In this document: piece after piece, positions 42,057 through 50,964 of the stretch
Layout: each line of letters opens with the position of its first letter
How positions within the stretch are numbered: the first letter of the stretch is position 1
DNA from: PALSA-129 sp963842505
GTDB lineage: Bacteria > Acidobacteriota > Terriglobia > Bryobacterales > Bryobacteraceae
Direction of reading: 5' to 3'
NCBI GenBank assembly: GCA_963842505.1
Contig: CAWJGZ010000004.1
Span: forward strand, 1,054,001-1,118,000
DNA: 64,000 bases
Program-made: the position numbers and the translations under genes
The notes under the pieces: model-generated
The model's database searches: none
What the model was told of the DNA's origin: nothing
What the model saw: only the letters and a program-made list of their open reading frames with translations

Positions 42057-43994
42057 TTATTCCAGGCGTTTCACAATGGCGTCCACATCGAAGACGCAGC
42101 CGCCCCAGGTTCCACCGCTCGCTTCCTGCAATGCGGCCCAGAGGCGCGTGGCGGCGGGTAGCGCGGGATCGGGCGCGAGATCGGGATGGGGCTGCCGCGT
42201 AGCTAACGCGCGGCTGCCGTCCTCGGCGCTGCCATGAACGATCAGATTGACGGAGCCTTCGAGACGCGCGCGATCGATGACGATCTCGATCTGGTCGCCT
42301 TCGCGAACTTTGCCGATGGGGCCGCCGGCCAGGGCCTCGGGAGTGATGTGGCCGATACAAGCGCCGGTGGAGACGCCGCTGAAACGGGCGTCGGTGAGGA
42401 CGGCGATTTCCTTGCCAAACGAGAGGTAACGGAGCGCTGCCGTGATCTCGAAGATCTCCTCCATGCCGGAGCCCATGGGGCCGCGGCCCATTAAGACGAC
42501 GATGTCGCCCGGGTGAATGGCGCCGCTCTTGATGGCGGCAATGGCGGCCTTTTCGCTGACGAAGACGCGCGCGGGTCCGGTCTTGCGATAGATGCCGGCT
42601 GCGTCCACGACAGAGGGATCGATGGCCGTGCTTTTGATCACCGAGCCGCCTGGCGCGAGATTGCCGCTGGGAAACGTCACGGCGGAAGTGAGGCCGCTCG
42701 AACGGGCGCGGGCAGGGTCCATGATGACTTCGCCGGGATCGACGCCATCGCTTTCGCGCAGGACCCGGCGCAGGCTGGCGCGGCGTTCGGACTGCTCCCA
42801 CCAATCGAGAAGAGAATCGAGCTTTTCGCCGGTAATGGTAAGGACATCGGTTTCGAGCAGGCCGGCGCGGCGCAGATGGAGCATGACTTCGGGCACACCG
42901 CCAGCCAGAAAGACCTGCACGGTGGGGTGCATTTTGGGACCGTTGGGAAGAGCATCGACCAAGCGGGGGACCTGGCGGTTGACGCGCTTCCAGTCATCCA
43001 CAGTGGGGCGTTGAAGGCCGGCGGCGTGGGCGATGGCAGGCAGGTGGAGGATCAGGTTGGTGGATCCGCCGAAGGCCGCGTACACCACCAGGGCATTGCG
43101 CACGGAGGCGTCCGTGAGGATGTCGCGCATGGCGACCGAGCGGGCCTGGAGCGAGAGCACTGCGCGGGCGGAACGGCGAGCCATGTCTATCCAGATGGGA
43201 TGGCCGGAAGGCGAGAGGGCGGAGTGGGGCAAGGACATGCCGAGGGCTTCGCCGACCACCTGGGAAGTGGCCGCGGTTCCGAGGAACTGGCAGCCTCCGC
43301 CGGGAGTGGCGCAGGCGCGGCAGAGCATTTCGGAGGCGGCTTCAAGCGAGAGTTGCCCGCGAGCGAAACGTGCGCCGGCGGACTGGATTTTGCCGGCGTC
43401 TTCGCCCTCTTCGGGCAGCAAGGAGACGCCGCCGGGAACCAGAACGCAGGGCAACGCGGGCGCACCGGCAAGGGCCATCATCATAGCGGGCAGACCCTTG
43501 TCGCAGGTGGCCACGCCGAGGACGCCACTGGCGGTGGGCAAAGAGCGGATGAGGCGGCCGAAGACGCTGGCGGCGTCGTTACGGTAGGCCAGCGAATCGA
43601 ACATGCCGGTGGTGCCCTGAGTGCGGCCGTCGCAAGGGTCGGTGCAATAGGCGGCAAAGGGGGTGGCGCCGAGCGCCTTCAGTTCCTTGGCAGCGGCGTC
43701 CATGAGCAGGCCGACTTCCCAGTGGCCGGTATGATAGCCGAGCGCGACGGGAGTGCCATCGGCCGCGCGGATGCCGCCGTGGGTACTGAGGATGAGGAAC
43801 TCGGGAGCGCCGAGCGCGGCGGGGTCCCAACCCATTCCGGCGTCCTGGCTCCAGCCAAACAGGTCGCCGGAAGGGCGCATGAGGAGCATCTCCGGGGTGA
43901 GGGGTAGAGAGCCGCGCGGACCGGACGCTTTGCTGCGAACCTGGTAGAGCGCAGGGTCTCCGGAATCGAGGAGCTGTGCGAGGGAGATAGCCAT
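42057..43994 (-). CDS. YjhG/YagF family pentonate dehydratase (IlvD/EDD superfamily)
   Basis: 645 aa from ATG 43994, close to the ~655 aa of E. coli YjhG and YagF. RPSGDLFGWSQDAGMGW, DPCDGRTQGTTGMF, ATCDKGLPAMMMA and GGGCQFLGTAATSQVV carry the conserved Cys residues of the Fe-S site; the C-terminus LTDARFSGVSTGACIGHI is the family signature. E. coli relatives dehydrate D-xylonate. With the following FAH-family gene this gives a non-phosphorylative pentose route (Weimberg type). No pentose dehydrogenase gene is adjacent. Confidence 0.92.
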   Translation of the reverse strand: MAISLAQLLDSGDPALYQVRSKASGPRGSLPLTPEMLLMRPSGDLFGWSQDAGMGWDPAALGAPEFLILSTHGGIRAADGTPVALGYHTGHWEVGLLMDAAAKELKALGATPFAAYCTDPCDGRTQGTTGMFDSLAYRNDAASVFGRLIRSLPTASGVLGVATCDKGLPAMMMALAGAPALPCVLVPGGVSLLPEEGEDAGKIQSAGARFARGQLSLEAASEMLCRACATPGGGCQFLGTAATSQVVGEALGMSLPHSALSPSGHPIWIDMARRSARAVLSLQARSVAMRDILTDASVRNALVVYAAFGGSTNLILHLPAIAHAAGLQRPTVDDWKRVNRQVPRLVDALPNGPKMHPTVQVFLAGGVPEVMLHLRRAGLLETDVLTITGEKLDSLLDWWEQSERRASLRRVLRESDGVDPGEVIMDPARARSSGLTSAVTFPSGNLAPGGSVIKSTAIDPSVVDAAGIYRKTGPARVFVSEKAAIAAIKSGAIHPGDIVVLMGRGPMGSGMEEIFEITAALRYLSFGKEIAVLTDARFSGVSTGACIGHITPEALAGGPIGKVREGDQIEIVIDRARLEGSVNLIVHGSAEDGSRALATRQPHPDLAPDPALPAATRLWAALQEASGGTWGGCVFDVDAIVKRLE

Positions 43995-44167
43995 GATGGC
44001 GAGTCCGATTGGATTCCCATTAGAGCAGATTGCGGCGGGAGACGGAACTCGGCGGAGCCGGCGGCCGGGATGGCGAACGTCAGAGGGCGTAGCGGAGGGG
44101 GAAAGCGTCGATTGCGGCGCATCTTTCTCCAAAGAGATTAGCGATTCTTATGCCGCAGAAAACCTGC

Positions 44168-44173
44168 TATACT
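44168..44173 (+). promoter_or_regulatory. -10 element of the RRM protein gene
   Basis: TATACT lies 93 bp upstream of the RRM protein ATG. At 17-bp spacing the -35 candidate is the poor TTCTTA (44145-44150). A long 5' leader of ~85 nt is implied; other RRM-protein genes often have regulated leaders. Confidence 0.35.
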
Positions 44174-44265
44174 TTATGATGTCTTTGATTGTCCCGCTAC
44201 AGCTTGGTTGGTATCCACTTCTGCCTTGGCTCTCGCCCGAACTCTCAAACACAAAGGAAGATTAA

Positions 44266-44583
44266 ATGAAGAACCTCTTTGTAGGCAATCTGGATTTTGC
44301 CGCCACCGAATCGTCCATCCGTTCGCTCTTTGAGCAGTACGGGAGTGTGGATCGCGTTAACGTAGTAACCGACCGGGAAACGGGCCGAGCCCGGGGCTTC
44401 GCATTCGTCGAAATGACCGACTCCGCTGAGGCGGACAAGGCCATCGCCGGCCTGAACGGCACCGATATGAATGGCCGCGCCCTCAATGTGAACGAAGCGC
44501 GACCGAAAACCGACAGCGGCAGATCGGGCGGCGGGGGCAGGCCGGGTGGTGGTGGACGGCAACGCCGCGAGCCACGTTGGTAA
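44266..44583 (+). CDS. RRM-domain RNA-binding protein
   Basis: 105 aa. A single RNA recognition motif: RNP2 KNLFVGNL (residues 2-9) and RNP1 RGFAFVEM (about 44-51), followed by an arginine/glycine-rich tail. This matches the Rbp family of bacteria (cold-shock or RNA chaperone in cyanobacteria). The ribosome-binding site AAGGAAG is 6 bp upstream. A strong hairpin terminator follows 15 bp after the stop. Confidence 0.93.
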   Translation: MKNLFVGNLDFAATESSIRSLFEQYGSVDRVNVVTDRETGRARGFAFVEMTDSAEADKAIAGLNGTDMNGRALNVNEARPKTDSGRSGGGGRPGGGGRQRREPRW

Positions 44584-44597
44584 ACTGAAGAACTGGG

Positions 44598-44620
44598 AGC
44601 CGGCCGCCAAGGCCGGCTTT
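44598..44620 (+). terminator. Intrinsic terminator of the RRM protein gene
   Basis: AGCCGGCC (44598-44605) pairs perfectly with GGCCGGCT (44611-44618) around GCCAA, and TTT follows. It lies 15 bp after the RRM stop and 21 bp before the next gene's apparent start. Confidence 0.7.
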
Positions 44621-44640
44621 ACCCTAAGGAGGCGAAGGCT

Positions 44641-44892
44641 ATTCCTACTCGCTCACGTACTACATTTAAAAAACGGCAGAAGGAACTCGCGCGCGTGGAA
44701 AAGCAGCGGGACAAGGCTGCGCAGCGGATGCAGCGGAAGCTTGCCCGGGAAGCTGGAATTTCCCTGGACGGCACCGATGAATTCGGCAGTCCTCTCGAGG
44801 GCGCGGCCGCAGTCGTTGAACCCCCCGACGGCACGGACGCAAACGGCGAAACCACCAAACCAGCCGATGAAGCTACCGGCGTAAAAGAGTGA
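44641..44892 (+). CDS. Small basic coiled-coil protein, apparent ATT start
   Basis: 83 aa if started at ATT 44641. TAAGGAGG (44625-44632) is a near-perfect Shine-Dalgarno with an 8-nt spacer to that ATT, and no ATG/GTG/TTG in frame lies between the upstream stop (44581) and GTG 44695. The protein would read MPTRSRTTFKKRQKELARV then EKQRDKAAQRMQRKL, a highly basic helix, with an acidic tail. Starting at GTG 44695 would remove half of the basic helix and lacks a ribosome-binding site. Function unknown. The stop overlaps the next frame. Confidence 0.6.
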   Translation: MPTRSRTTFKKRQKELARVEKQRDKAAQRMQRKLAREAGISLDGTDEFGSPLEGAAAVVEPPDGTDANGETTKPADEATGVKE

Positions 44893-44936
44893 CTTCGGAA
44901 CCCAGACGCCCTGGGTTCCAACAGAAGGAGGCAGCG

Positions 44937-45287
44937 GTGGAATTGCGATATCTAGGCTTTGATCAGGCACAGAGCCGGCGGGTCTATAAGTTCGACTGCA
45001 AAACCGCGGACAAACCCACGACGCGTCTCCAAGTGAGCGTCGACATGGTGCTGTTCTTGAAACACCGCGTCGGCATTCAAGAAGGTCCGGTGCTGTGCGC
45101 CCAGAAACTGACGGCCGACTTCGAGGCGGCGCGCGCGGGCGATCACGAACTGACCAACGACGACCTGCTGGCCTACGTAGCGGAACGGACCGCGGCCGAG
45201 GTGCGGCGGGCGGAATCGCGAAGGCCGGGGCCTCACCGGCGCAAGCCGGAGGCGGGCCAGCAGTTCACTCCCTGGCGCAAGGGGTAA
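44937..45287 (+). CDS. Hypothetical protein of ~116 aa
   Basis: GTG 44937 is chosen because AAGGAGG (44925-44931) sits 5 bp upstream; an in-frame GTG at 44889 has no such site. The N-terminal half (LRYLGFDQAQSRRVYKFD...LQVSVDMVLFLKH) looks like a small alpha/beta domain; the C-terminus is basic (SRRPGPHRRKPEAGQQF). No family recognised. It follows the ATT-start gene by 44 bp, probably in one operon. Confidence 0.6.
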   Translation: MELRYLGFDQAQSRRVYKFDCKTADKPTTRLQVSVDMVLFLKHRVGIQEGPVLCAQKLTADFEAARAGDHELTNDDLLAYVAERTAAEVRRAESRRPGPHRRKPEAGQQFTPWRKG

Positions 45288-45636
45288 TGCTCCGCCAAGA
45301 ACGACAGGCCAGTTGGCCGGCGCCTGGGCTTTGGCCCTCGGGGCTTAGGCGCATGTGGCCAAGCCGAGATTTTTCCCGTCGAGTCTCCCCCATCCGCGTC
45401 GCAAGATGATGCAGCCTGGTTTTTTTCCCGCCTCATCGCCAATAATAAAACACCAAACCACCGCAAAGGCCAAAGCATATTCTTAGGCCAAAATGTCCAA
45501 ACTCCCACGGAGTAACGGAGCCGCGGCCAAAAGATGCGCTGAAGCGCCGGCAGGAATGCCGGCGTTGCGGGCTGGAAAGCCCGCTCCACGAGGAAGCGAA
45601 GACGGAAACTCAGCACGGCCAATAGGGCCGGAGCAG
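45288..45636. other. Intergenic region with a GCGGGC hairpin element
   Basis: 349 bp between convergent small genes. It contains a run of T (near 45420), no credible frame, and at 45554-45589 a GAATGCCGGCGTTGCGGGC ... GCCCGCTCCAC element that recurs at 58602-58636. Nothing else is recognised. Confidence 0.6.
45554..45589. repeat. Dispersed GCGGGC-GCCCGC hairpin element, copy 1
   Basis: The 19-nt GAATGCCGGCGTTGCGGGC and the following GCCCGCTCCAC are exact matches to 58602-58636; only the loop differs (tggaaa here, aaaat there). Confidence 0.75.
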
Positions 45637-45864
45637 TCAGGCGACAGCGGCGCCTTTGGTGGAGGCGTCGTCCGCGGCGGATGATTTGTTCCTGCTCCCC
45701 GGGGGTCTGCCGCGCCGTTTGGGAGAAGCTTCCGACATCCAGGCCGGAGGCCTGCCACGGCGTGGACCGCGGCCGGCGGCCAGGCGCTCAAGAGTAAGAA
45801 TAGCCTGTTCGAGTTGTTCCTTTTCCTCTTTTAACTCGGCCAGGATTTTAGCGACATCGATCAT
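45637..45864 (-). CDS. Small coiled-coil protein with two AT-hook-like motifs
   Basis: 75 aa from ATG 45864, which has GAGGAGGG 4 bp upstream. Residues 4-28 (VAKILAELKEEKEQLEQAIL) form a coiled coil. Two RGRPP motifs (RRGRPPAW and KRRGRPPGSRNK) are AT-hook-like minor-groove-binding elements. The tail is alanine-rich. It parallels the 99-aa protein at 16956-17255, so a lineage-specific family of small DNA-associated proteins is plausible. Confidence 0.75.
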   Translation of the reverse strand: MIDVAKILAELKEEKEQLEQAILTLERLAAGRGPRRGRPPAWMSEASPKRRGRPPGSRNKSSAADDASTKGAAVA

Positions 45865-46039
45865 GGGACCCTCCTCGGATCGGCCGAATACAGGCGACAT
45901 GTGGCCGAGATCCTATGGAATCCACATTAATTGTGTTCCCAGTATACAACTACATCTTCCTCCCGGAGCGAGTGAAATTTCAAGGCGCTAATGTGAAATA
46001 AAGTGCTGGAAATCTGTTGATTTGTACCGGTTGTATCAG

Positions 46040-47422
46040 CTAGTACTTTTGAGGCTCCGAGTCATTGGAGCGGCGTTTCTTCCAATAGAAATAGAATGGC
46101 ACGCCTAGAAAAATGAAGCCGATTCCCATCAGGGATTCGCGTGGGGAATCGACCAGTGTGGAGACAATCAAAGTAAAGGACACCAGTACAAAAACGATGG
46201 GTACCCAAGGATAGCCGAGGGTCCGATAGGGGCGTGGGAGGCCGGGCTGCGTTTTGCGGAGCACCAGGACCGCAGCAGCGGTCATGGCATAGAGAATCCA
46301 GCTCGAAAAAATCACATAGGTGAATAATTGTTCGAAACGGCCAGAGAGCACCAGCAGGGCGGCCCATATATTGAGCGCCCAAATGGAAACGCCTGGGGTG
46401 CGGTATTTCGCGTGGACGCGGGCGATGGGAGCGAAGAAATATCCCTGGCGGGCGGCGGCGTAAGGAACGCGGGCGCCGCTGAGAATCGAGCCGTTCAGGG
46501 CGGCGAAAATGCTGATCATGGCAGCGATGGAAACGGCGCCGGCGCCAGGCAATCCCATGACACGGTGCATCATTTCGGCGGCGACGCGGGTGCTGGAGCC
46601 GATTTCAGTGGCGGACAGCACGTGGAAATAAGCGGCGTTGGTTAATAAATAGATCACAATCACGGCGGCGGTACCGCCGATGAGGGCCAGGGGCAGGTTG
46701 CGCTGGGGGTCGTGCACTTCGGAAGAGACCATGCTGACGTTGTTCCAACCGTCGTAGGCCCACAGGGCGGCCACCAGCGCGGCGAAAAAGCCGGCAATAG
46801 TGAGCGGGGCGGCGGGTTGGGTTTCAGGCGCATGGGCCGCGCCGAAGACGAGTCCGGCGAAGATTACAAAGGCAATCAGCGCGACTTTGGTGATGGTGAC
46901 GGCCACCTGCACATTGCCGCCGAGCCTGACGCCGAAATAATTAAGCCAAGCCAGCGCAAGAATCAGCGCCATGGCAAACAATTGACCGCAGCGAATTTCC
47001 AGCGGGCCGCCGTGCGGGCCGATAGGCAGCGGAATGGAATAAACAACCCGGTCGAGCGAGGGAAAGAAAGTGGTGAGGTAATAGAAAAAGCCGGTGGCTA
47101 ACGTGGCGATGGAGCCGCTTTTGGCGACCCACATCTGGGTCCAGCTATAAAGAAAACCCCACATGGGGCCATAGGCTTCGCGGAGGTAGGCATATTCGCC
47201 GCCGGCCTCCGGGATGGCAGCGGCCAGTTCGGCATAGCTGAGGGCACCGGCGAGAGAGAGAAGGCCGCCGAAAATCCAGATGACGAAGACCATGGAGGGC
47301 GTGCCGACGCGCAGGATCATGGCGCGGGGAACCAGGAAGATGCCACTTCCGATGACGGTGCCGACCACGAGCGACATAGCGGACCAAGCACCGAGGTCGC
47401 GCTTCAGTTCGAGCTGTTTCAT
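46040..47422 (-). CDS. APC-family amino acid permease
   Basis: 460 aa with twelve hydrophobic segments. LKRDLGAWSAMSLVVGTVIGSGIFLVP at the N-terminus holds the conserved GSGIF unwound helix of amino acid-polyamine-organocation transporters; IPEAGGEYAYLREAYGP is the LAT/APA-type signature. It is an inner-membrane importer or exchanger; substrate unassigned. Its ATG overlaps the stop of the upstream sodium/solute symporter (ATGA), so they are co-translated. Confidence 0.92.
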   Translation of the reverse strand: MKQLELKRDLGAWSAMSLVVGTVIGSGIFLVPRAMILRVGTPSMVFVIWIFGGLLSLAGALSYAELAAAIPEAGGEYAYLREAYGPMWGFLYSWTQMWVAKSGSIATLATGFFYYLTTFFPSLDRVVYSIPLPIGPHGGPLEIRCGQLFAMALILALAWLNYFGVRLGGNVQVAVTITKVALIAFVIFAGLVFGAAHAPETQPAAPLTIAGFFAALVAALWAYDGWNNVSMVSSEVHDPQRNLPLALIGGTAAVIVIYLLTNAAYFHVLSATEIGSSTRVAAEMMHRVMGLPGAGAVSIAAMISIFAALNGSILSGARVPYAAARQGYFFAPIARVHAKYRTPGVSIWALNIWAALLVLSGRFEQLFTYVIFSSWILYAMTAAAVLVLRKTQPGLPRPYRTLGYPWVPIVFVLVSFTLIVSTLVDSPRESLMGIGFIFLGVPFYFYWKKRRSNDSEPQKY

Positions 47423-48873
47423 GCGGATGGATTCACCTCCCGGCGCGGTTCAAATAACGAGGCCACGAATGCCGCGGCGAAGGTCACCACGGTTCCGATA
47501 AGAACATACCAGGTAAATGCGATGGGCGTGCGGAGCACTACGTAGAGGATGGCGGAGACGCCGGCGACCACGCCGATCATGGCGGAATACTCGCCGGGTT
47601 TGCGGGTGAGCACGCCGAGCAGAAAAACGCCGAGGAGCGCGCCGGCCGGGATGGATCCGATGGTGAGACCGGCTTCCAGAACCGAATGGGAATGTCGCGC
47701 GCCGATGGCGATGGCGAGCAGGATCAGGCCCCAGACGACAGTGGAGAAGCGGGCCAGGCGAAGCGAACCGGCTTCAGATGCGCCGGGGTGGCGGCCGCGA
47801 AAGAAATCCACGACGGTGGTGGAGGCGAGCGAATTGAGGGCGGCGCTCAGGTTGGCCATGGCGGCAGCCAGGATGGCGGCAATCAGCAGACCGGCGAGGC
47901 CGGGCGGGAGAGATCTCCAGATGAAAGCCGGATAAATGCGATCGGGCTGAACCGGCGGAGGAAGGTGAAGATCGCCGTAGTGGACGTAGAGGAGCACGCC
48001 GATCAGCAGGAACAGGGTGAACTGTACGCAGATGACTACCCAACTGGACAGCAGGGCGGCGCGGCTCTGGCGCTCATTGCGGGCGCTGAGGAGGCGCTGG
48101 ACCATGAGCTGGTCGGTGCCGTGGCTGGCGGTGGTGAGGAAACAGCCGCCAGCCAGGCCGGCCCAGAAAGTGTAGGTGCGGGAAAAAAACTCCATGGTGG
48201 GAGAGAAGCGGAAATCGAAGATGGCAAATTTGTGGGCGGGCGAGGCGACGGCCACCACATGAGCCCATCCACCGGGAATTTTTCCGAGAATCACAACGAA
48301 GCTGAGAACGGCGCCGATTACGTAAAGGGACATCTGCACAACGTCGGTCCAGATGACCGCCGTCATGCCGCCTTCGAAGGTGTAGAAGAGCGTAAGGACC
48401 ACGATTACCACAATGGAGGCGATGTCGCCGGTGCCGAGCACAATGGAGATGACGATGGAGATGGCGAAGACGCGGACGCCTTCGGCCAGGGCTCGGGTGA
48501 CCAGGAAGATGGAGGCGGTGAGTTTGCGGATGCGTTCGCCGAAGCGGCGGCGCATCAGCTCGTAGGCGGTGAACATCTCCCCGCGGAAATACTGAGGAAG
48601 GAACAGCACGGAGATCACGATGCGGGCCAGCAGGTAGCCGAGGACCACCTGGAGGAAACCGAGATTGCCATTGAAGGCGAGGGCGGGCGTGCTGATGATG
48701 GTGAGGGTGCTGGTTTCCGCGGAAACGATGGAAAGGCTGATGGCCCACCACGGGGCGGTGCGCCCACCCAGGAAATAGTCACGGAGGCTCTTCTGGCCGG
48801 TGCGGAAACGGGCGCCGAACCAGGTGATGGCGGCCAGGTAGGCGAGAATAACGACCAGGTCGAGACGGTGCAT
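47419..48873 (-). CDS. Sodium:solute symporter (SSS family)
   Basis: 484 aa, about thirteen hydrophobic segments. YFLGGRTAPWWAISLSIVSAETS near residue 35 and GGMTAVIWTDVVQ near 165 are family signatures; SHGTDQLMVQRLLSARN matches the helix-8 region. It uses the sodium gradient to import a solute (sugars, amino acids, vitamins or sialic acid); the substrate is unknown. Operon with the APC permease. Confidence 0.92.
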   Translation of the reverse strand: MHRLDLVVILAYLAAITWFGARFRTGQKSLRDYFLGGRTAPWWAISLSIVSAETSTLTIISTPALAFNGNLGFLQVVLGYLLARIVISVLFLPQYFRGEMFTAYELMRRRFGERIRKLTASIFLVTRALAEGVRVFAISIVISIVLGTGDIASIVVIVVLTLFYTFEGGMTAVIWTDVVQMSLYVIGAVLSFVVILGKIPGGWAHVVAVASPAHKFAIFDFRFSPTMEFFSRTYTFWAGLAGGCFLTTASHGTDQLMVQRLLSARNERQSRAALLSSWVVICVQFTLFLLIGVLLYVHYGDLHLPPPVQPDRIYPAFIWRSLPPGLAGLLIAAILAAAMANLSAALNSLASTTVVDFFRGRHPGASEAGSLRLARFSTVVWGLILLAIAIGARHSHSVLEAGLTIGSIPAGALLGVFLLGVLTRKPGEYSAMIGVVAGVSAILYVVLRTPIAFTWYVLIGTVVTFAAAFVASLFEPRREVNPSA

Positions 48874-49022
48874 GCGAAAAGGAGACTCCAGGATAGCGTG
48901 ATCTGCTATGATTTGTGATTCAGGAGTGTTTGGCCGGACGCCGGTCGGTGGCAGATCTGCTCGACTGGCGAAGGAATGTTTCGAGCCATGGCACCCGCGA
49001 CATCGAACCGGAGTCTAAAGAG

Positions 49023-49051
49023 TTGCGCCACGATGGTCTTTCGGCTATACT
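49023..49051 (+). promoter_or_regulatory. Sigma70-like promoter upstream of the 49165 gene
   Basis: TTGCGC (49023-49028), a 17-bp spacer and TATACT (49046-49051). The expected transcript start near 49058 leaves a ~107-nt leader before the GTG at 49165. Confidence 0.5.
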
Positions 49052-49164
49052 CCGCAAGTGTCCCACCGGGTGCAGGTGTGCTGGAAAACGGCGGAAGTTC
49101 GGGCAATACAAAACAGTGACCCCTTGTTTTTGGGGATTCAATAGGGAATAGGTAGGAGGCTCAC

Positions 49165-50685
49165 GTGCAGAATTACTTGAGGACCTGGAGCAGGATGGCG
49201 CCGGTGGCGGTACTGGGCGCGGCAGTCGTGTTGGTGAACGCGCATTACGCCTTTGGGGCTCCCCAGGCCGCGGCCGCGAAACAGGACGCGTCCGCGAAAA
49301 AGCAGAAGCAGGTCAAGGATAATGGCGAATACGACATCTATAACGACGTCATCAAGGACGCCAATCCCCAGGGCCCGAACTACAAGAAGCTGCTGACGGA
49401 TCTGGACACCTGGGCGCAGAAATACCCGAGCTCGGATTATAAAGACGAGCGCGACGCGTACTACGTCCAGGGCTACGGCGGGACGGGGCAACCGGGGAAG
49501 GCGTTGGATGTCGTCAAGGGTTTGATTGAGGGCGACGTAGCTGGCATCAAAGGGAAGTTGACCAGCGCTCCGCTGATACTGCCGACTCTGGTGCTGGCGG
49601 TAGTTAGCGCGACGCAGATCGCCAGCGCGGGAAGCCCGACGCCTGACCAACTCGATACCGGTTCGAGGACGGCGCATGTCCTGCTGGATTACGCCAAGGA
49701 GTGGTTTGTGGCCGCCAACAAATCGCAGGGGCTGACGGACGAACAGTGGGGCCAGGGACTCAAACAGATGCAGGATACGGCCAATGGCGCGCTGTTGCAG
49801 ATCGCGCTATACCCAGGGCTATCGATCCTCGGCAGGCCGGCCTCCAAGGACGCGGCGGTGTGCGCCAAGGCCGAACCAGCGTTTATTAAGGCCTTGCAGG
49901 ATCGGCCGGACAGCGGGCAGATTGCGCTGCAACTGGCTAACACGCTCTTCTGCCAGCGGGCTTCTTCGGACAAGTTGCAGCAAGCGCTTTTCGAATATGC
50001 GCGGGCGGTAGTATCGCCGCAGGGACTTCCCTTCGGATTGGATGCCGCCAACCAGAAGACCTTCGACACCTTCCTGACGACGACGTATACCAGACTGCAT
50101 GGTAGCGATGAAGGTCTGGCCGCGTTAAAGGACATGGCGAAGAGCTCGCCGTTGCCCCCTGCTGGCTTCAAGATCAAGACGGCCCAGGAAATCGCCATGG
50201 ATGAGCAGGCGAAATTCCAGAAGTCTAATCCGCAACTGGCGATGTGGGTGGGAATCGAAGACCAACTCAGCGGCGACGGGGGCCAGGCCTATTTCGACGG
50301 CACTTTGAAAGACGCGGACGTGCATGGGGAGAACGGAGCGAAGGCGCTGAAGGGCAAGGTAGTGGGCATGCTCTTGAAGCCGGCTGACAAGCCAGCCAAG
50401 CCAACGGCGTGCAACCCGAACGAATTGCTGGTTGCCATAAACCTGCCGAACCAGACCGGGGACACCGCCAAGGTCAAGCTGCATCTGGCAACCGCGCTCA
50501 AAGGCAAGGTGGAGAACGGCACCGACGTTCAGTGGGATGGAGTTCCTTCGGCATTCCAAAAGGATCCATTCCTGCTGACCATGGATGTCGACGACAAGGC
50601 CAAGCTGGAGGTTGCGGCGACGCCCTGCCCGCCACCACCCGCCAAGAAGGGCGCTCCCGCCGCGAAGAAGAAGGGCGAAGAGTAA
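49165..50685 (+). CDS. Secreted helical-repeat hypothetical protein
   Basis: 506 aa. GTG 49165 follows TAGGAGG by 5 bp. A signal peptide-like start (MAPVAVLGAAVVLVNAHYAFGA at residues 11-32) precedes a long alpha-helical region with TPR-like spacing (YKKLLTDLDTWAQKYPSS...). The C-terminal ~100 residues form a beta-rich domain (ELLVAINLPNQTGDTAKVKL) and a KK/PP-rich tail. No named family. Likely periplasmic. Confidence 0.7.
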   Translation: MQNYLRTWSRMAPVAVLGAAVVLVNAHYAFGAPQAAAAKQDASAKKQKQVKDNGEYDIYNDVIKDANPQGPNYKKLLTDLDTWAQKYPSSDYKDERDAYYVQGYGGTGQPGKALDVVKGLIEGDVAGIKGKLTSAPLILPTLVLAVVSATQIASAGSPTPDQLDTGSRTAHVLLDYAKEWFVAANKSQGLTDEQWGQGLKQMQDTANGALLQIALYPGLSILGRPASKDAAVCAKAEPAFIKALQDRPDSGQIALQLANTLFCQRASSDKLQQALFEYARAVVSPQGLPFGLDAANQKTFDTFLTTTYTRLHGSDEGLAALKDMAKSSPLPPAGFKIKTAQEIAMDEQAKFQKSNPQLAMWVGIEDQLSGDGGQAYFDGTLKDADVHGENGAKALKGKVVGMLLKPADKPAKPTACNPNELLVAINLPNQTGDTAKVKLHLATALKGKVENGTDVQWDGVPSAFQKDPFLLTMDVDDKAKLEVAATPCPPPPAKKGAPAAKKKGEE

Positions 50686-50701
50686 GGACTAACGTACGGG
50701 A

Positions 50702-50724
50702 GCAGGCGGCGGCCGCCTGCCCCA
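50702..50724. repeat. Intergenic GC hairpin
   Basis: GCAGGCGGC / GCCGCCTGC palindrome followed by CCCACG, downstream of the 49165 gene; a variant of the dispersed GGCAGGCGG family. Confidence 0.45.
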
Positions 50725-50745
50725 CGTTTCGGGTGTGCTCCGCTG

Positions 50746-50964
50746 TTATGGCTGGGTGAGGGTGGTCTTGGAGTTTGCCAGCATCAGGCTGAACATCAAG
50801 CGCTCAAATGGATTGGCGGTGGAAGTGGCACCCTTGAGATCCTGAAAACACCGCTCGAAGTTCTGGGCTGAAGAGAGCAGCCTGCCACAGACCGGAATGC
50901 CATCGACGGCGGTGAGCATGAGGCCCACCGCCAGAATTCCTATTATCCAGCCTTTCCGTATCAT
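50746..50964 (-). CDS. Small secreted hypothetical protein
   Basis: 72 aa. A basic, hydrophobic start (MIRKGWIIGILAVGLMLTAV) looks like a signal peptide or single anchor. The rest contains two cysteines (IPVCGRLL, ERCFQDL), possibly a disulfide. No family recognised and no strong ribosome-binding site, so it may be spurious. Confidence 0.45.
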   Translation of the reverse strand: MIRKGWIIGILAVGLMLTAVDGIPVCGRLLSSAQNFERCFQDLKGATSTANPFERLMFSLMLANSKTTLTQP

